A stretch of DNA of 64,000 bases from Oscillibacter sp. (GTDB lineage: Bacteria > Bacillota > Clostridia > Oscillospirales > Oscillospiraceae), in the NCBI GenBank assembly GCA_020025475.1, contig JAHHSA010000006.1, positions 4,241-68,240 of the forward strand, read 5' to 3'. The position numbers and the translations under genes are program-made. The notes beneath the pieces were generated by a model. The model was not told the origin of the DNA and made no database searches. It worked only from the letters and a program-made list of their open reading frames with translations. Below, piece by piece: positions 1 to 8,887 of this stretch (position 1 is its first letter; each line of letters starts with the position of its first letter).

Positions 1-2109
1 ACAGGCATCCGTTGCCAGCATACCGCTGTCTCGACAGATCGTGACTTCTGTAATACCGCTGGTGGACGTATGGAAGCTCTTGTCGGCAAGGCCATTATGA
101 ATAGGCTGCATGACCTTCTTCCACATGGTGATCGAGGGGTTTCCGCGATAGACGATCTTCTCCGGAGTCTTATATCCGGTCCAGACAGCTGCAACATAGT
201 AAGGGGTGTAACCCACAAAATAGCGGTCCCGGCTGTCACTGGTCGTACCGGTCTTACCCGCAATGTGCATACCGCTGAACTTTGCGCTGCTGCCGGTACC
301 GCCATTCACGGCCGCTTGCAGCATCTGATTCATGAGGTATGCAGTGGTTTCCTTCATAGCAACATGGGTCTCCTGGGTGTTTTCCAGGACCACGACTTCC
401 TCGCCGTTGGCGTCCAGCTTTGTCACCTTCACATAGGTTCTGGGCTCCATGTAAATGCCGTCATTGACGAAGCAGGCAAAGGCCGCTGCCATCTCCATGG
501 TATTCAGACCGTATGTCAGGCCGCCCAGACCCAAAGAGGACACATTCATGTCATCCGGACACAGGTCCAAGTTCAATTTCTCCGTTGCAAAGGCAAAGGA
601 TTCCGGAATGCCAAGTGCCTCCACGGTCTGAACCGCAATGGTGTTCAAGGAATGTTTTACGCCCTCCTGCACTGTGGTCAGGCCGGTGTACTTGTTGGGG
701 GAGTTCTTAGGCCAGGGTTTATTGTTGAGCAGCCGGACGGGATAGTTATCAAAAACAGTACCCGGAGTCACGACGCCGGCATCCACCGCAGGTGCGTAAC
801 AGGTAAGCGGCTTGATGGAGGAACCAACTTGATGCTTCATCGTTGCATAATTGCTGACCAGATTGCCCGTCTTGGGGCCCATAGCGCCAACAGTTGCCAC
901 AACATCTCCGGTATAAGGATCTAGAATGGTGATACCAGATTGAATGGGCTGTCCCTTCTTGGAGGTCAGATTCAGATTGCTGCGGTCTGCATAGACAGAC
1001 TCCACCAACTCCTGGATTTTTGGGTCCACCGTGGTGTAGATCCGGTAGCCGCCGTTCATCAAGCGGATGCGCGCATCCTTCTTTTCGATCTGCAGCATAT
1101 CTGCCAGATCGGCGACCACATCATCCAGCACTTTCTCTGCGAACCAGCCATTGATCCGCAAATTGCTTTCGTTCGCGTGCTGGACCAATTCGTCAGCAGA
1201 GGTAGTACCATCGGCAAACAGCAGGACCTCTGCCTTGGCCGCTTCAGCCTCTTCCTTGGTCAGATAGTTCAAACCTACCTTCGGATCTGCCATGCGGTCC
1301 AGAATCAGCTCCTGGCGCTCTTTATTCAGCTGCCGCGCCGTCTTTTTAGTGTCGGTCTCAGGATTGGTGATGACCACCGTAGACATTGGGCCATACATGG
1401 AAGGATTATTTGTGATGGCAATAATACTGGCACACTCTGCCACACTCAGCTCGGAGACATCCTTGCCAAAGTAGAACTGAGCCGCAGTTTGCACACCGTA
1501 GCATCCCTTGCCGAAAAAGACTCTGTTGAGATACTGTTCCAGAATCTCATTCTTCGTCATGTTCTTTTCAAATTCCAGTGCGCGGAAGATCTCACGGACT
1601 TTTCGATTGACATAGGGAGCATTGTCTTGCGTCAGATTTTTCAGCATCTGCTGGGTGATGGTGGAGCCACCATAATGGGTATCACCGGTGATCAGGCCGG
1701 TGACTGCACCCAACGTACGTCTCCAATCCACACCGTGGTGTTCAAAGAAGCGGTGATCCTCAATGGCTACCGCTGCCTGCCACATAGCATCAGGAATGAC
1801 ATCAAAATCGACCCAGATCCGGTTTTCATCTCCATAGTAGGTCTGATACTCTACCCACTGGTCCGTTTCCTTGTCCTGATAATAGAGCGTAGAACTAAGC
1901 TTCATGATGTAGTCATCCGGATCGATCTGAATCGAGGGCGCCAGCGTGGTTTTCACGTACATCATGAAGATGCCCGCCAGCATCAAAACCGACAAAATAC
2001 CAATCAGTATTAAGGTGCCAAGGCCAAACATCACTTTCTTTGCCACGCCGCCCTCGTTCCGCTTGGATCTGGATGAGGAACTGCGGGTCTGCCTTTTTTT
2101 GTTTTCCAC
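1..2109 (-). CDS. Class A penicillin-binding protein (PBP1A-like), C-terminus outside window
   Basis: Bifunctional peptidoglycan glycosyltransferase/transpeptidase that polymerises and cross-links lipid II outside the membrane. The visible 703 codons show a basic N-terminus and one membrane segment (about residues 27-51). A GT51 domain follows, with the catalytic Glu in EDHRFF at residue 117. The transpeptidase domain has S430-x-x-K433 (SSIK), an SLN motif and KTGT at about 619. The start is taken as GTG at 2109 because a GGAGGTG ribosome site lies just upstream; the next in-frame ATG would cut into the basic tail. The gene runs off position 1, so the stop and any C-terminal tail are unseen. 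It is divergent from the DUF1292 gene. Family assignment is secure; the exact paralogue is not. Confidence 0.93.
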   Translation of the reverse strand, partial: MENKKRQTRSSSSRSKRNEGGVAKKVMFGLGTLILIGILSVLMLAGIFMMYVKTTLAPSIQIDPDDYIMKLSSTLYYQDKETDQWVEYQTYYGDENRIWVDFDVIPDAMWQAAVAIEDHRFFEHHGVDWRRTLGAVTGLITGDTHYGGSTITQQMLKNLTQDNAPYVNRKVREIFRALEFEKNMTKNEILEQYLNRVFFGKGCYGVQTAAQFYFGKDVSELSVAECASIIAITNNPSMYGPMSTVVITNPETDTKKTARQLNKERQELILDRMADPKVGLNYLTKEEAEAAKAEVLLFADGTTSADELVQHANESNLRINGWFAEKVLDDVVADLADMLQIEKKDARIRLMNGGYRIYTTVDPKIQELVESVYADRSNLNLTSKKGQPIQSGITILDPYTGDVVATVGAMGPKTGNLVSNYATMKHQVGSSIKPLTCYAPAVDAGVVTPGTVFDNYPVRLLNNKPWPKNSPNKYTGLTTVQEGVKHSLNTIAVQTVEALGIPESFAFATEKLNLDLCPDDMNVSSLGLGGLTYGLNTMEMAAAFACFVNDGIYMEPRTYVKVTKLDANGEEVVVLENTQETHVAMKETTAYLMNQMLQAAVNGGTGSSAKFSGMHIAGKTGTTSDSRDRYFVGYTPYYVAAVWTGYKTPEKIVYRGNPSITMWKKVMQPIHNGLADKSFHTSTSGITEVTICRDSGMLATDAC

Positions 2110-2198
2110 TGTATGGGCACCTCCTTTTCCTTAGAAATTTGGACGCACACTCCCTATACTGTTCCGCTCAGATACAGCAAGGAAGCTAACATTACGCC

Positions 2199-2230
2199 AT
2201 AATACTTTTTATTGTACCATCCTCTGTCAA
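2199..2230 (-). promoter_or_regulatory. Possible promoter of the PBP gene
   Basis: On the minus strand a perfect TTGACA (2225-2230) is followed, at 17 or 20 bases, by AAGTAT or TATTAT. The -35 is convincing, the -10 is not. Apart from this, the 306-base gap between the PBP start and the DUF1292 start is AT-rich, and I see nothing else in it. Confidence 0.3.
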
Positions 2231-2415
2231 CAGCGAAAATGTCGTTTTATATCTATGAAAAGTTTCATATTATAGGCATTTTATGTTCTATTCTGTATTT
2301 TTTCTATACCCATTCTTCTCTCTTTTTTGGATTTTCATAACTTTTTGCCTTGCAATCATCACCGATATCAGGTAAAATAAATCTACAATATCAGCATTGA
2401 ATGGAGGACTTCCCA

Positions 2416-2700
2416 ATGAGTGAAGAATTCGGTCCTACTTTTATTACTGTCACCGATGAGGACGGACAGGAAATCGTCTTGGAGTTTGTGGACGCGCTGG
2501 AGTACCAGGGTCAGATGTATCAGGCCTTTTTCCCCGCTGAGACGGAAGACGAGGAAACCGATGACCCCGACAACGGCCTGGTGATCCTGAAAGTGATCCA
2601 TGAAGACGGTGAAGATATGCTCTCTACTCTGGATTCCGAGGAGGAACTGGATGCCGTTTACGAACTGTTTATCGAATCTCTTTTTGAGGACGAACAGTAA
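2416..2700 (+). CDS. DUF1292 family small acidic protein
   Basis: A 94-residue, strongly acidic protein of the DUF1292 (YrzB-like) family, widespread in Clostridia and without a known biochemical function. It has the usual pattern for the family: a short beta-rich core opening with FITVTDEDG and then a long Asp/Glu stretch (ETEDEETDDPDN). The start is ATG 2416 rather than the in-frame ATG 2401, because ATG 2401 overlaps the ribosome site itself (GGAGGA, 2403-2408) and that site sits 7 bases before 2416. In many Clostridia this family travels with ruvX and a Fur-like gene; here it stands alone, upstream of the 6S RNA candidate. No function is claimed. Confidence 0.85.
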   Translation: MSEEFGPTFITVTDEDGQEIVLEFVDALEYQGQMYQAFFPAETEDEETDDPDNGLVILKVIHEDGEDMLSTLDSEEELDAVYELFIESLFEDEQ

Positions 2701-2735
2701 ACACTCTCGTCCTGAGGAGTAAATTTCTTTTCCAC

Positions 2736-2764
2736 TTGTAATTGGAGAGGAAATGTGTTATCTT
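2736..2764 (+). promoter_or_regulatory. Promoter of the 6S RNA candidate
   Basis: TTGTAA (2736-2741) and TATCTT (2759-2764) are separated by 17 bases. They point to a start about 7 bases later, at the first base of the closing helix of the RNA (G2771). Confidence 0.5.
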
Positions 2765-2770
2765 AAAAAT

Positions 2771-2966
2771 GTCCCTGCGGGGTTCGTGATAGATCTTTTT
2801 TTAACCCACATTTCGTTATTAGGGATGCCGGATCAGTCTGTGGTTTGCAGGCCTCCCCCCTGCTGTTTGCGGGGGGAAGTTGGAAGCAATAAAGCTGGCT
2901 GGAGGCAACCCACCTGTCCGTAAAGGTGCAGGTTATAACGAGGTCTACACGGCCGCCGCGGGGACG
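2771..2966 (+). ncRNA. ssrS: Probable 6S RNA
   Basis: 6S RNA is a global RNA-polymerase-sequestering RNA of about 180-200 nt. This intergenic stretch has its own promoter, ends just before a clear intrinsic terminator, and its two ends pair: GTCCCTGCG (2771-2779) with CGCGGGGAC (2957-2965). That gives a long closed rod of about 195 nt. The interior has GC-rich segments suited to flanking helices around a central bubble (for example CCTCCCCCCTG near 2851 and GGGGGGAAG near 2872). The length, the closed ends and the isolated promoter-terminator layout fit 6S. I have not matched it to a covariance model, so another structured RNA remains possible. Confidence 0.62.
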
Positions 2967-2977
2967 TTTTGTTTTTG

Positions 2978-3006
2978 ACAGAGCAGAAAAATCTGCTCTG
3001 TTTTTT
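2978..3006 (+). terminator. Intrinsic terminator of the 6S RNA candidate
   Basis: ACAGAGCAG (2978-2986) pairs with CTGCTCTGT (2993-3001) and is followed by a run of T. Confidence 0.85.
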
Positions 3007-3101
3007 CAGCCCATTTTCAGCTTCCCCTGCTACTATATAGTTGCAGCATCTCGGAAAACAGACAACAGCGTCCGTCCTTCGCACGAAGCAAATTTTTACA
3101 C

Positions 3102-3130
3102 TTGCACAATATTACATCTTCTATTATAAT
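3102..3130 (+). promoter_or_regulatory. Promoter of ppiC
   Basis: TTGCAC (3102-3107), a 17-base spacer and a perfect TATAAT (3125-3130), 60 bases before the ppiC start. Confidence 0.85.
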
Positions 3131-3190
3131 ATGTGAGTGCGTAATTTTTGAAATGTTGCACTTGAACTACTTGAGAGGACTGAAATACAA

Positions 3191-4759
3191 ATGAGCGCAT
3201 CAAGAGAAAAGAAGACCCGTCAGGATCTGACCGGCACAGGCTGGAATGATCCCAAAACCGCCCGCGAGGCAGCGGCCCAAAAGGCCGACAAGCGTACCAA
3301 CGCAATGTACACTTTGATTGCAGTGGTGTTTGTGCTGGTCGCAGCAGCCGCCATTATCTGGCGTTCTAACATTATCCCAAAGACGGTCACTGCCGTCACC
3401 GTTGATGGAGAGAACTACAAGGCCAGCGAAGTGTCCATGTACTACAAGAATGTTGTCCGTGGCTTCATGACCCCCGACAACTATCAGCTGCTGGGCTATC
3501 TGGGTGTCAACATGAATGCACCTCTGGACGGTCAGACCATGTCTGAGACAGCAGCCAAGGTTTTTGACTGCGAGCCCGGCACTTCCTGGAAGGACTACTT
3601 CCTGGAGGAAACCATGCAGCAGATCGCCGAGGTGCAGGCTGTTCTGAAAACTGCTGAGGAAGAGGGTTTTGTCTATCCCGACAGCGTTCAGCAGCAGTAC
3701 GATCAGGCCATGGAGGATCTGAAGACCGCAGCTGCCTCCAGTAATGTCTCTGTAAATAAGTATCTGCAAAGCAGCATGGGCCGGACAATGAACGAGTCCA
3801 TCTACAGTGAACACCTGCTGCGTATGCTCAAGCACGATGCTTACATGGAGGCATATGCTGACAGCCTCACCTACACCGACGAGCAGATCAGCAGCGCTTA
3901 CAAGGCTGACAGCAAGCAGTTCGATAAGGTACATTATGAAAGCATCATTGTGGATGGCACCGCTGAGATGAATACTGACGCCGATGGCAATCCTGTTCCC
4001 CCCACTGATGAGGAGAACGCCGCTGCCAAGGCTGCCGCTAAGGCCGCTGCCGACCAGATGCTCACCTCCTGGAAGAGCGGTTCCAGCCTGGAGTCTCTGG
4101 CCGATGGCAACGAGAAGGCTGATTACTCTGACAACCAGAAGTCTGCCTATGCTGCAAGTTCCACCGTTTCCGAATGGCTGTTTGATGACTCCCGCAAGGC
4201 TGGCGATGCCGCTGTCCTGGAAACTGGCAGCACATACACCCTGGTGGTCTTCCGCGATCGGTTCCGTGAGAGCGGTGACACCATCAACGTTCGTCACATT
4301 CTGATTCGTCCGGAAGCTTCTCAGCTCACCTCCTCTGATGAGGGCTACGCTGATGAGCAGGCCAAGCTGAAGGCTGACGCCAAGGCTAAGGCCGAAGAAA
4401 TTCTGAATCAGTGGAAGTCCGGTGAGGCAACTGAGGATTCCTTCGCACAGCTGGCTGTTGAAAACTCCGCAGACAGCAATGCCGCGCAGGGTGGCCTCTA
4501 CACCCAGGTTGCCCAGGGCGACATGGTGGATACATTCAATGACTGGTGCTTTGAAAACGGCCGTAAGGCCGGCGACACCGGCATTGTGGAGACCGACTTT
4601 GGTTACCATATTATGTACTTTGTCGGCACTGACCTCCCCAAGTGGAAGGCTGATGTGACCGCTAGCCTGAAGAATGATGATTACACTGCATGGTCTGAGC
4701 AGTTTGGTGCAGACTATACCAAGGAGATTCACAGCTTCGGCGCAAAGTTTGTTGCCTGA
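3191..4759 (+). CDS. Membrane-anchored parvulin-type peptidyl-prolyl isomerase (PpiC/PrsA-like)
   Basis: Extracytoplasmic foldase that isomerises X-Pro bonds in secreted proteins. The 522-residue protein has a basic cytoplasmic tail and a single membrane anchor (about 39-57), but no lipobox, so it is membrane-tethered rather than a PrsA lipoprotein. A SurA-like helical region follows, then a parvulin domain at about 366-485 (INVRHILI, then GGLYTQVAQGDM, then GYHIMYF). A segment at about 245-355 repeats the same order (YESIIVDG, AADQMLTSWKSG, ETGSTYTLVVF) and looks like a degenerate first parvulin domain. An AGAGG ribosome site precedes ATG 3191. It is monocistronic, with its own promoter and terminator. 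Confidence 0.9.
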   Translation: MSASREKKTRQDLTGTGWNDPKTAREAAAQKADKRTNAMYTLIAVVFVLVAAAAIIWRSNIIPKTVTAVTVDGENYKASEVSMYYKNVVRGFMTPDNYQLLGYLGVNMNAPLDGQTMSETAAKVFDCEPGTSWKDYFLEETMQQIAEVQAVLKTAEEEGFVYPDSVQQQYDQAMEDLKTAAASSNVSVNKYLQSSMGRTMNESIYSEHLLRMLKHDAYMEAYADSLTYTDEQISSAYKADSKQFDKVHYESIIVDGTAEMNTDADGNPVPPTDEENAAAKAAAKAAADQMLTSWKSGSSLESLADGNEKADYSDNQKSAYAASSTVSEWLFDDSRKAGDAAVLETGSTYTLVVFRDRFRESGDTINVRHILIRPEASQLTSSDEGYADEQAKLKADAKAKAEEILNQWKSGEATEDSFAQLAVENSADSNAAQGGLYTQVAQGDMVDTFNDWCFENGRKAGDTGIVETDFGYHIMYFVGTDLPKWKADVTASLKNDDYTAWSEQFGADYTKEIHSFGAKFVA

Positions 4760-4770
4760 TGATTTTTGGA

Positions 4771-4803
4771 AAGTCGGCTTTGAAGATTCAAAGCCGACTT
4801 TTT
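4771..4803 (+). terminator. Terminator of ppiC
   Basis: Near-perfect 14-base arms AAGTCGGCTTTGAA / TTCAAAGCCGACTT followed by TTTTT. The stem ends only 21 bases before the tcdA start, so tcdA may depend partly on read-through. Confidence 0.9.
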
Positions 4804-4823
4804 CTATATGGAGGTATATTCCG

Positions 4824-5552
4824 ATGCGTGAACAATTTCTACGCAATGAAATGCTCTGGGGGCCGGAAGGTCAGGAGCGTCTCTTTCATGCTCATGTAAT
4901 TCTCTTCGGCCTGGGTGGTGTTGGAAGTTATGTAGCTGAATGTCTGGCAAGGGCCGGCGTTGGAGAGCTGACTCTGGTGGACAGTGATGAAGTTTCCGTG
5001 TCCAACATCAACCGTCAGCTGGAAGCACTGCATTCCACAGTTGGTCTGCCCAAAGCAGAGGCGGTAGCCAGAAGAATCCGGGACATCAATCCGGACATTA
5101 TTTTGCATCCCATCCACGCACTCTACGATGCGCAGAGCCGAGACTGCTTCTTCCCTTCTGGCTGTCACTACGACTATATTGTGGATGCCATCGATCTGGT
5201 GACATGCAAGCTGGATCTGGCCGAAACCTCGCGTCGGCTGAAGATTCCGCTGATTATGGCTTTGGGCACCGGAAACAAGCTGGATCCCACTCAGCTGCGA
5301 GTTGCAGACATTTCTGAAACATTTGGCTGCTCTCTGGCTCGGGTCATGCGGAAAGAGCTCCGCTCCCGTGGGATCGAACATCAAAAAGTGGTGTTCAGCC
5401 CGGAGAGAGGCGTGCAGCCCCGTCAGCTGGAGACTCCACCTCCCGGACGCCGCAGTGTCCCTGCCAGCAATCCCTGGGTCCCGGCAACCGCTGGACTTCT
5501 GCTTGGCAGCGCTGTGGTACGGGATCTCCTCAGGGATCTGATTCCCTGCTGA
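4824..5552 (+). CDS. tcdA: tRNA threonylcarbamoyladenosine dehydratase
   Basis: ThiF/E1-like enzyme that uses ATP to cyclise t6A37 to ct6A in ANN-decoding tRNAs. The 242-residue protein has the nucleotide-binding GLGGVGSY (29-36), the adjacent LARAGVG, then VDSDEVSVSNINRQ and a VPATAGL-like C-terminal signature of the TcdA (YgdL) branch. It lacks the paired CxxC motifs of MoeB/ThiF sulfur-transfer enzymes, which supports TcdA. The start is ATG 4824, with GGAGG 4810-4814 upstream. The longer in-frame ORF from 4674 overlaps ppiC and its terminator and is rejected. Confidence 0.9.
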   Translation: MREQFLRNEMLWGPEGQERLFHAHVILFGLGGVGSYVAECLARAGVGELTLVDSDEVSVSNINRQLEALHSTVGLPKAEAVARRIRDINPDIILHPIHALYDAQSRDCFFPSGCHYDYIVDAIDLVTCKLDLAETSRRLKIPLIMALGTGNKLDPTQLRVADISETFGCSLARVMRKELRSRGIEHQKVVFSPERGVQPRQLETPPPGRRSVPASNPWVPATAGLLLGSAVVRDLLRDLIPC

Positions 5553-5570
5553 AATACTCCGACAAGCTGC

Positions 5571-5612
5571 GCCCCTGCTGCAGGCAACTGCCTGCAGCAG
5601 GGGCTTGAACTT
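5571..5612 (+). terminator. Strong hairpin after tcdA
   Basis: Perfect 15-base arms GCCCCTGCTGCAGGC / GCCTGCAGCAGGGGC around AACT. Only a loose T-rich tail follows, so it is a terminator by position more than by sequence. Confidence 0.6.
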
Positions 5613-5704
5613 TATCTATCTTTTGTGAAACAACTCCCACATTGCAGAACAGCGTGTTACGCAGTCTCCTCAGCAGCCCACTCCATTAGGTTTATCAGAA
5701 ATAG

Positions 5705-5735
5705 AAAAACCCTGTCCGAAACGGACAGGGTTTTT
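5705..5735 (-). terminator. Terminator of rplJL
   Basis: AAAAACCCTGTCCG / CGGACAGGGTTTTT with an AAA loop. It ends the minus-strand rplJ-rplL transcript 22 bases after the rplL stop. Confidence 0.9.
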
Positions 5736-5756
5736 GAAAGCTTTATGAAAACTGAA

Positions 5757-6125
5757 TTACTTCAGCTCGCACTTAGCGCCAGCCTCTTCGAGCTGCTTCT
5801 TCATGGCCTCAGCATCGTCCTTGGAAACAGCTTCCTTCAGGGTCTTGGGAGCACCCTCGACAGCAGCCTTAGCGTCAGCCAGGCCCAGGCCGGTGATCTC
5901 GCGGACAGCCTTGATGACCTTGATCTTGGCAGCAGCATCGAAGCCAGTCAGGACCACGTCGAACTCGGTCTTCTCCTCAGCGGCGGGAGCAGCAGCGGCA
6001 GCGGGAGCAGCCATAGCAGCAGCGGAAACGCCAAACTCTTCCTCCAGAGCGTGAACCAGCTCGGACAGCTCCAGAACGGTCAGGCCCTTGATCTCTTCGA
6101 TCATAGCAGTAACTTTCTCAGACAT
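5757..6125 (-). CDS. rplL: Ribosomal protein bL12 (L7/L12)
   Basis: Stalk protein of the large subunit that recruits translational GTPases. The 122 residues show the N-terminal dimerisation domain ([15 protein letters not shown]), an Ala-rich hinge ([15 protein letters not shown]) and the conserved C-terminal domain ([23 protein letters not shown]). The start at 6125 follows an AGGAGG site; the in-frame ATG ten codons earlier lies in the spacer. It is the second gene after rplJ, 51 bases downstream, followed by a terminator. Confidence 0.98.
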   Translation of the reverse strand: MSEKVTAMIEEIKGLTVLELSELVHALEEEFGVSAAAMAAPAAAAAPAAEEKTEFDVVLTGFDAAAKIKVIKAVREITGLGLADAKAAVEGAPKTLKEAVSKDDAEAMKKQLEEAGAKCELK

Positions 6126-6176
6126 AGTATTGAACCTCCTGATAGTTAAAATCAATTAATTATGTTGTCGTCCGAC

Positions 6177-6716
6177 TTATTCGGCGACGGGAGCGGATTC
6201 CTCGGCAGCCTCTTCGGCGGGAGCGCCGTTCTTCTCGGCGATCTGCTTCAGGACGACAGCCAGGCCGGTGATGGGAGCCAGCATGGTACCCAGAACCTGA
6301 GCCTGCAGGACAGGCAGTGCAGGGATGGAAGCCAGGGAGTTAATGGTAGCCAGATCGACGGGCTTGCCGTCCATGAAACCACCCTTGATGACAAACTTGT
6401 CATTCAGCTTCTTGGCGCAGTCGGCCATGACCCGAGCGGGAGTAACGGGATCATCGCACAGAGCCAGAGAAGTGGTGCCGTTCAGCAGCTCGTCCAGCTC
6501 GCTCAGGCCGGTGTTGTTGAAAGCGAAGCGGAGCAGAGTGTTCTTGACAACTGCGTAATCCACATTGCTCTCGCGGCACTCCTTACGCAGAGCGGTGTCT
6601 TCTTCAACGGTAATACCCTTGTAGTCGACAATCACACCTGCGGTGGCCTTCTGAATCTTCTCGGTCAGCTCGGCAACGATAGCCTGCTTCTCAGATAAGA
6701 CCTTTGCGTTAGGCAT
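6177..6716 (-). CDS. rplJ: Ribosomal protein uL10
   Basis: Stalk base protein that binds 23S rRNA and carries L12 dimers through its C-terminal helix. The product is 179 residues; MPNAKVLSEKQAIV opens it and PVLQAQVLGTMLAP and an acidic Ala/Glu tail close it, typical for Clostridia. The start is ATG 6716 because GGAGG precedes it. The longer ORF upstream is only the translated L10 leader RNA. It forms the rplJ-rplL operon, which in this phylum is autorepressed by L10 binding to its own leader. Confidence 0.98.
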   Translation of the reverse strand: MPNAKVLSEKQAIVAELTEKIQKATAGVIVDYKGITVEEDTALRKECRESNVDYAVVKNTLLRFAFNNTGLSELDELLNGTTSLALCDDPVTPARVMADCAKKLNDKFVIKGGFMDGKPVDLATINSLASIPALPVLQAQVLGTMLAPITGLAVVLKQIAEKNGAPAEEAAEESAPVAE

Positions 6717-6862
6717 TCTTGTGTTCACCTCCAGAGATTTGTAGGTGCGTTCAAAAAGGAAACCGTCCTTGTGACAAAAGACACAAGGACGGATAGCAAT
6801 CTCACGATAGCCGCCCTCGGCAGGACTTACGGGTTTTACCCACCTGCTGTCTTTGGAACGCA
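6717..6862 (-). promoter_or_regulatory. Ribosomal protein L10 leader
   Basis: About 145 nt of leader between the promoter and rplJ. It carries the recognisable L10-leader core on the minus strand (CCAAAGACAGCAGGTG, then AAGTCCTGCCGAGG), where the L10-L12 complex binds. A strong hairpin follows, CGTCCTTGTG / CACAAGGACG, ending in TTTCCTTTTT, which looks like the attenuator. This explains why no ORF should be called here even though the frame stays open. Confidence 0.85.
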
Positions 6863-6868
6863 TCTAAT

Positions 6869-6897
6869 ATTATATTTAAGTATCTCACAAATGTCAA
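6869..6897 (-). promoter_or_regulatory. Promoter of rplJL
   Basis: Consensus TTGACA (6892-6897), 17-base spacer, consensus TATAAT (6869-6874) on the minus strand. It separates rplJL transcription from the upstream rplKA unit. Confidence 0.93.
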
Positions 6898-7018
6898 TAC
6901 CAAAATATCATATTTTTAGAGAAATTTCGCGACTGCGACTTTCCTCTTCTTCCCGATCCATGCTAACTGCACAAACCAGGTGCACTCAACAGGGCGACAT
7001 GGTGTCGTCTTCTTGAGA

Positions 7019-7711
7019 TTAGACCAACTTAGCGGTGCTCATCTTGACGCCCGGGCCCATGGTAGAAGCGACAACGCAGCTACGGATATACTGGCCCTTA
7101 GCGGAAGCGGGCTTTGCCTTCACGATAGCACCCATCAAAGCACTGTAGTTCTCGGCCAGCTTCTCAGCGCCGAAGGACACCTTGCCAATGGGGCAGTGGA
7201 TGATGTTGGTCTTGTCCAGGCGATACTCGATCTTACCGGCCTTGACTTCCTTGACAGCCTTGGCAACGTCGGGGGTGACGGTACCAGCCTTGGGAGAGGG
7301 CATCAGGCCCTTGGGGCCCAGAACCTTACCAAGGCGGCCAACCAGGCCCATCATGTCGGGGCTGGCAACAACAACGTCGAAGTCAAACCAGTTTTCCTTC
7401 TGGATCTTCTCGACCATGTCCATATCGCCAACGAAGTCTGCGCCGGCCTCGCGGGCAGCGTCAGCCTTATCGCCCTTGGCGAAAACCAGCACACGGACGG
7501 TCTTACCGGTGCCGTGGGGCAGCACGATAGCGCCACGGACCTGCTGATCGGCGTGACGAGAGTCGACACCCAACTTGACGTGCAGCTCAACGGTCTCGTC
7601 GAACTTTGCGCTGGCGGTCTTGCAAATGAGCTCCATGCCCTCGGCAGTCTCGTACTGGACGTTCTTGTCGATCAGCTTGGCACTCTCCTGATATTTCTTG
7701 CCTCTAAACAA
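7019..7711 (-). CDS. rplA: Ribosomal protein uL1
   Basis: L1-stalk protein that helps release deacylated tRNA and acts as a translational repressor of rplKA in many bacteria. The 230 residues are full length, with the signature [14 protein letters not shown]. The start is TTG 7711, not ATG: an AGGAGG site lies 6 bases upstream, and [15 protein letters not shown] aligns with the usual L1 N-terminus. An 83-base spacer separates it from rplK. Confidence 0.97.
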   Translation of the reverse strand: MFRGKKYQESAKLIDKNVQYETAEGMELICKTASAKFDETVELHVKLGVDSRHADQQVRGAIVLPHGTGKTVRVLVFAKGDKADAAREAGADFVGDMDMVEKIQKENWFDFDVVVASPDMMGLVGRLGKVLGPKGLMPSPKAGTVTPDVAKAVKEVKAGKIEYRLDKTNIIHCPIGKVSFGAEKLAENYSALMGAIVKAKPASAKGQYIRSCVVASTMGPGVKMSTAKLV

Positions 7712-7794
7712 TGTTACTTCCTCCTCATAGTGGTCTTACGGAATGAAATCCTCCCACTGTCTGTGGCGGCTGCATAGCCGCTCAGTGTGTATAA

Positions 7795-8220
7795 TTACTC
7801 TTCGACGGTAACGCCCATGCTGCGGCAGGTACCAGCGACCATGCTCATAGCGGCTTCCAGGGATGCAGCGTTCAGGTCCTTCATCTTGATCTCAGCAATC
7901 TTCTGAATAGAGGCCTTGGAAATGGTAGCAACCTTGGTCTTGTTGGGGACACCGGAACCGGACTCGATGTTGCACTCCTTCTTGATCAGGACAGCCGCGG
8001 GGGGAGTCTTGGTAATGAAGGTGAAGGAACGATCAGAGTAAACGGTGATGACAACGGGAATGATCATGCCCATGTCGTTCTTAGTGCGCTCGTTGAACTC
8101 CTTGGTGAAAGCAGCGATGTTGACACCGTGCTGGCCCAGAGCAGGACCAACGGGGGGTGCGGGAGTTGCCTTGCCTGCGGGGATCTGGAGCTTCACGTAA
8201 CCTGTAATCTTCTGTGCCAC
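7795..8220 (-). CDS. rplK: Ribosomal protein uL11
   Basis: Component of the GTPase-associated centre, also needed for RelA activation. It is 141 residues, with the canonical proline-rich N-terminus ([19 protein letters not shown]) and a C-terminal rRNA-binding domain ending [13 protein letters not shown]. The start is GTG 8220, preceded by AGGAGG. It lies between nusG and rplA in the usual order secE-nusG-rplK-rplA. Confidence 0.98.
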   Translation of the reverse strand: MAQKITGYVKLQIPAGKATPAPPVGPALGQHGVNIAAFTKEFNERTKNDMGMIIPVVITVYSDRSFTFITKTPPAAVLIKKECNIESGSGVPNKTKVATISKASIQKIAEIKMKDLNAASLEAAMSMVAGTCRSMGVTVEE

Positions 8221-8350
8221 GGAGTAGCACCTCCTAAATCAATAAATGTGGTCGGACGTTAGGTCCGTCCTTGGCGGGGCTTTATTACCCCTCCCACTTT
8301 TGCCGAATTTCTCCGACAGGTTTTGCGCCCTCGGGCGCGGTAATTTTTAA

Positions 8351-8875
8351 TTAGTCCTGAACCTCGACTTGGTCCAGTTCCAGCTCGACGGATGTCTCTC
8401 TGCCGAACATGGAGACCATCACGCTGACGCGGTCCTTTTCAGGCTCGATCTCCTCGACGACACCAGTAAAGCTGGCCAGCGGGCCGTCCACAATTTTGAC
8501 GTGGTCGCCCACATGATAGCTGACAACGATCTCGTGCTTTTCCATGCCCATGGCAAGGACCTCTTCCTCTGTCAGGGGAATGGGCTTGTTGGCAGAACCG
8601 ACAAAGCCGGTCACACCGCGAACATTGCGCACCAGATGCCAAGTGTCATCAGTCAAGACCATTTTGATCAGCACGTAACCAGGGAATACCTTCCGCTCCA
8701 CCTCTTTGGTGACGCCGGATTCGGTAACCTCTTTCACGGTCTCCATGGGGACTTCCATCCGAAGGATCACGTCCTCCATGCCGCGGCCGGTAACAAATTT
8801 TTCAATGCTGGTCTTGACGGCATTCTCATAGCCGGAATAGGTATGAATCACATACCACTTCGCGCTGTCTGACAT
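8351..8875 (-). CDS. nusG: Transcription termination/antitermination factor NusG
   Basis: RNA-polymerase-associated factor that modulates pausing and couples transcription to translation. The 174-residue product has an NGN domain (WYVIHTYSGYE at the start, FPGYVLIKM, VRGVTGFVG) and a C-terminal KOW domain (GDHVKIVDGPLASFTGVVEE). It follows secE by 12 bases and precedes rplK by 130 bases. That gap holds a GC hairpin but no evident promoter. Confidence 0.98.
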   Translation of the reverse strand: MSDSAKWYVIHTYSGYENAVKTSIEKFVTGRGMEDVILRMEVPMETVKEVTESGVTKEVERKVFPGYVLIKMVLTDDTWHLVRNVRGVTGFVGSANKPIPLTEEEVLAMGMEKHEIVVSYHVGDHVKIVDGPLASFTGVVEEIEPEKDRVSVMVSMFGRETSVELELDQVEVQD

Positions 8876-8887
8876 AGTCGTTTCTCC

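Noticed and set aside
3200..4846. Minus-strand ORF of 548 residues opposite ppiC
   Set aside because: Shadow frame crossing a terminator; no motif, no ribosome site.
6717..6863. N-terminal extension of rplJ
   Set aside because: This open stretch is the L10 leader RNA; translation starts at ATG 6716 after GGAGG.
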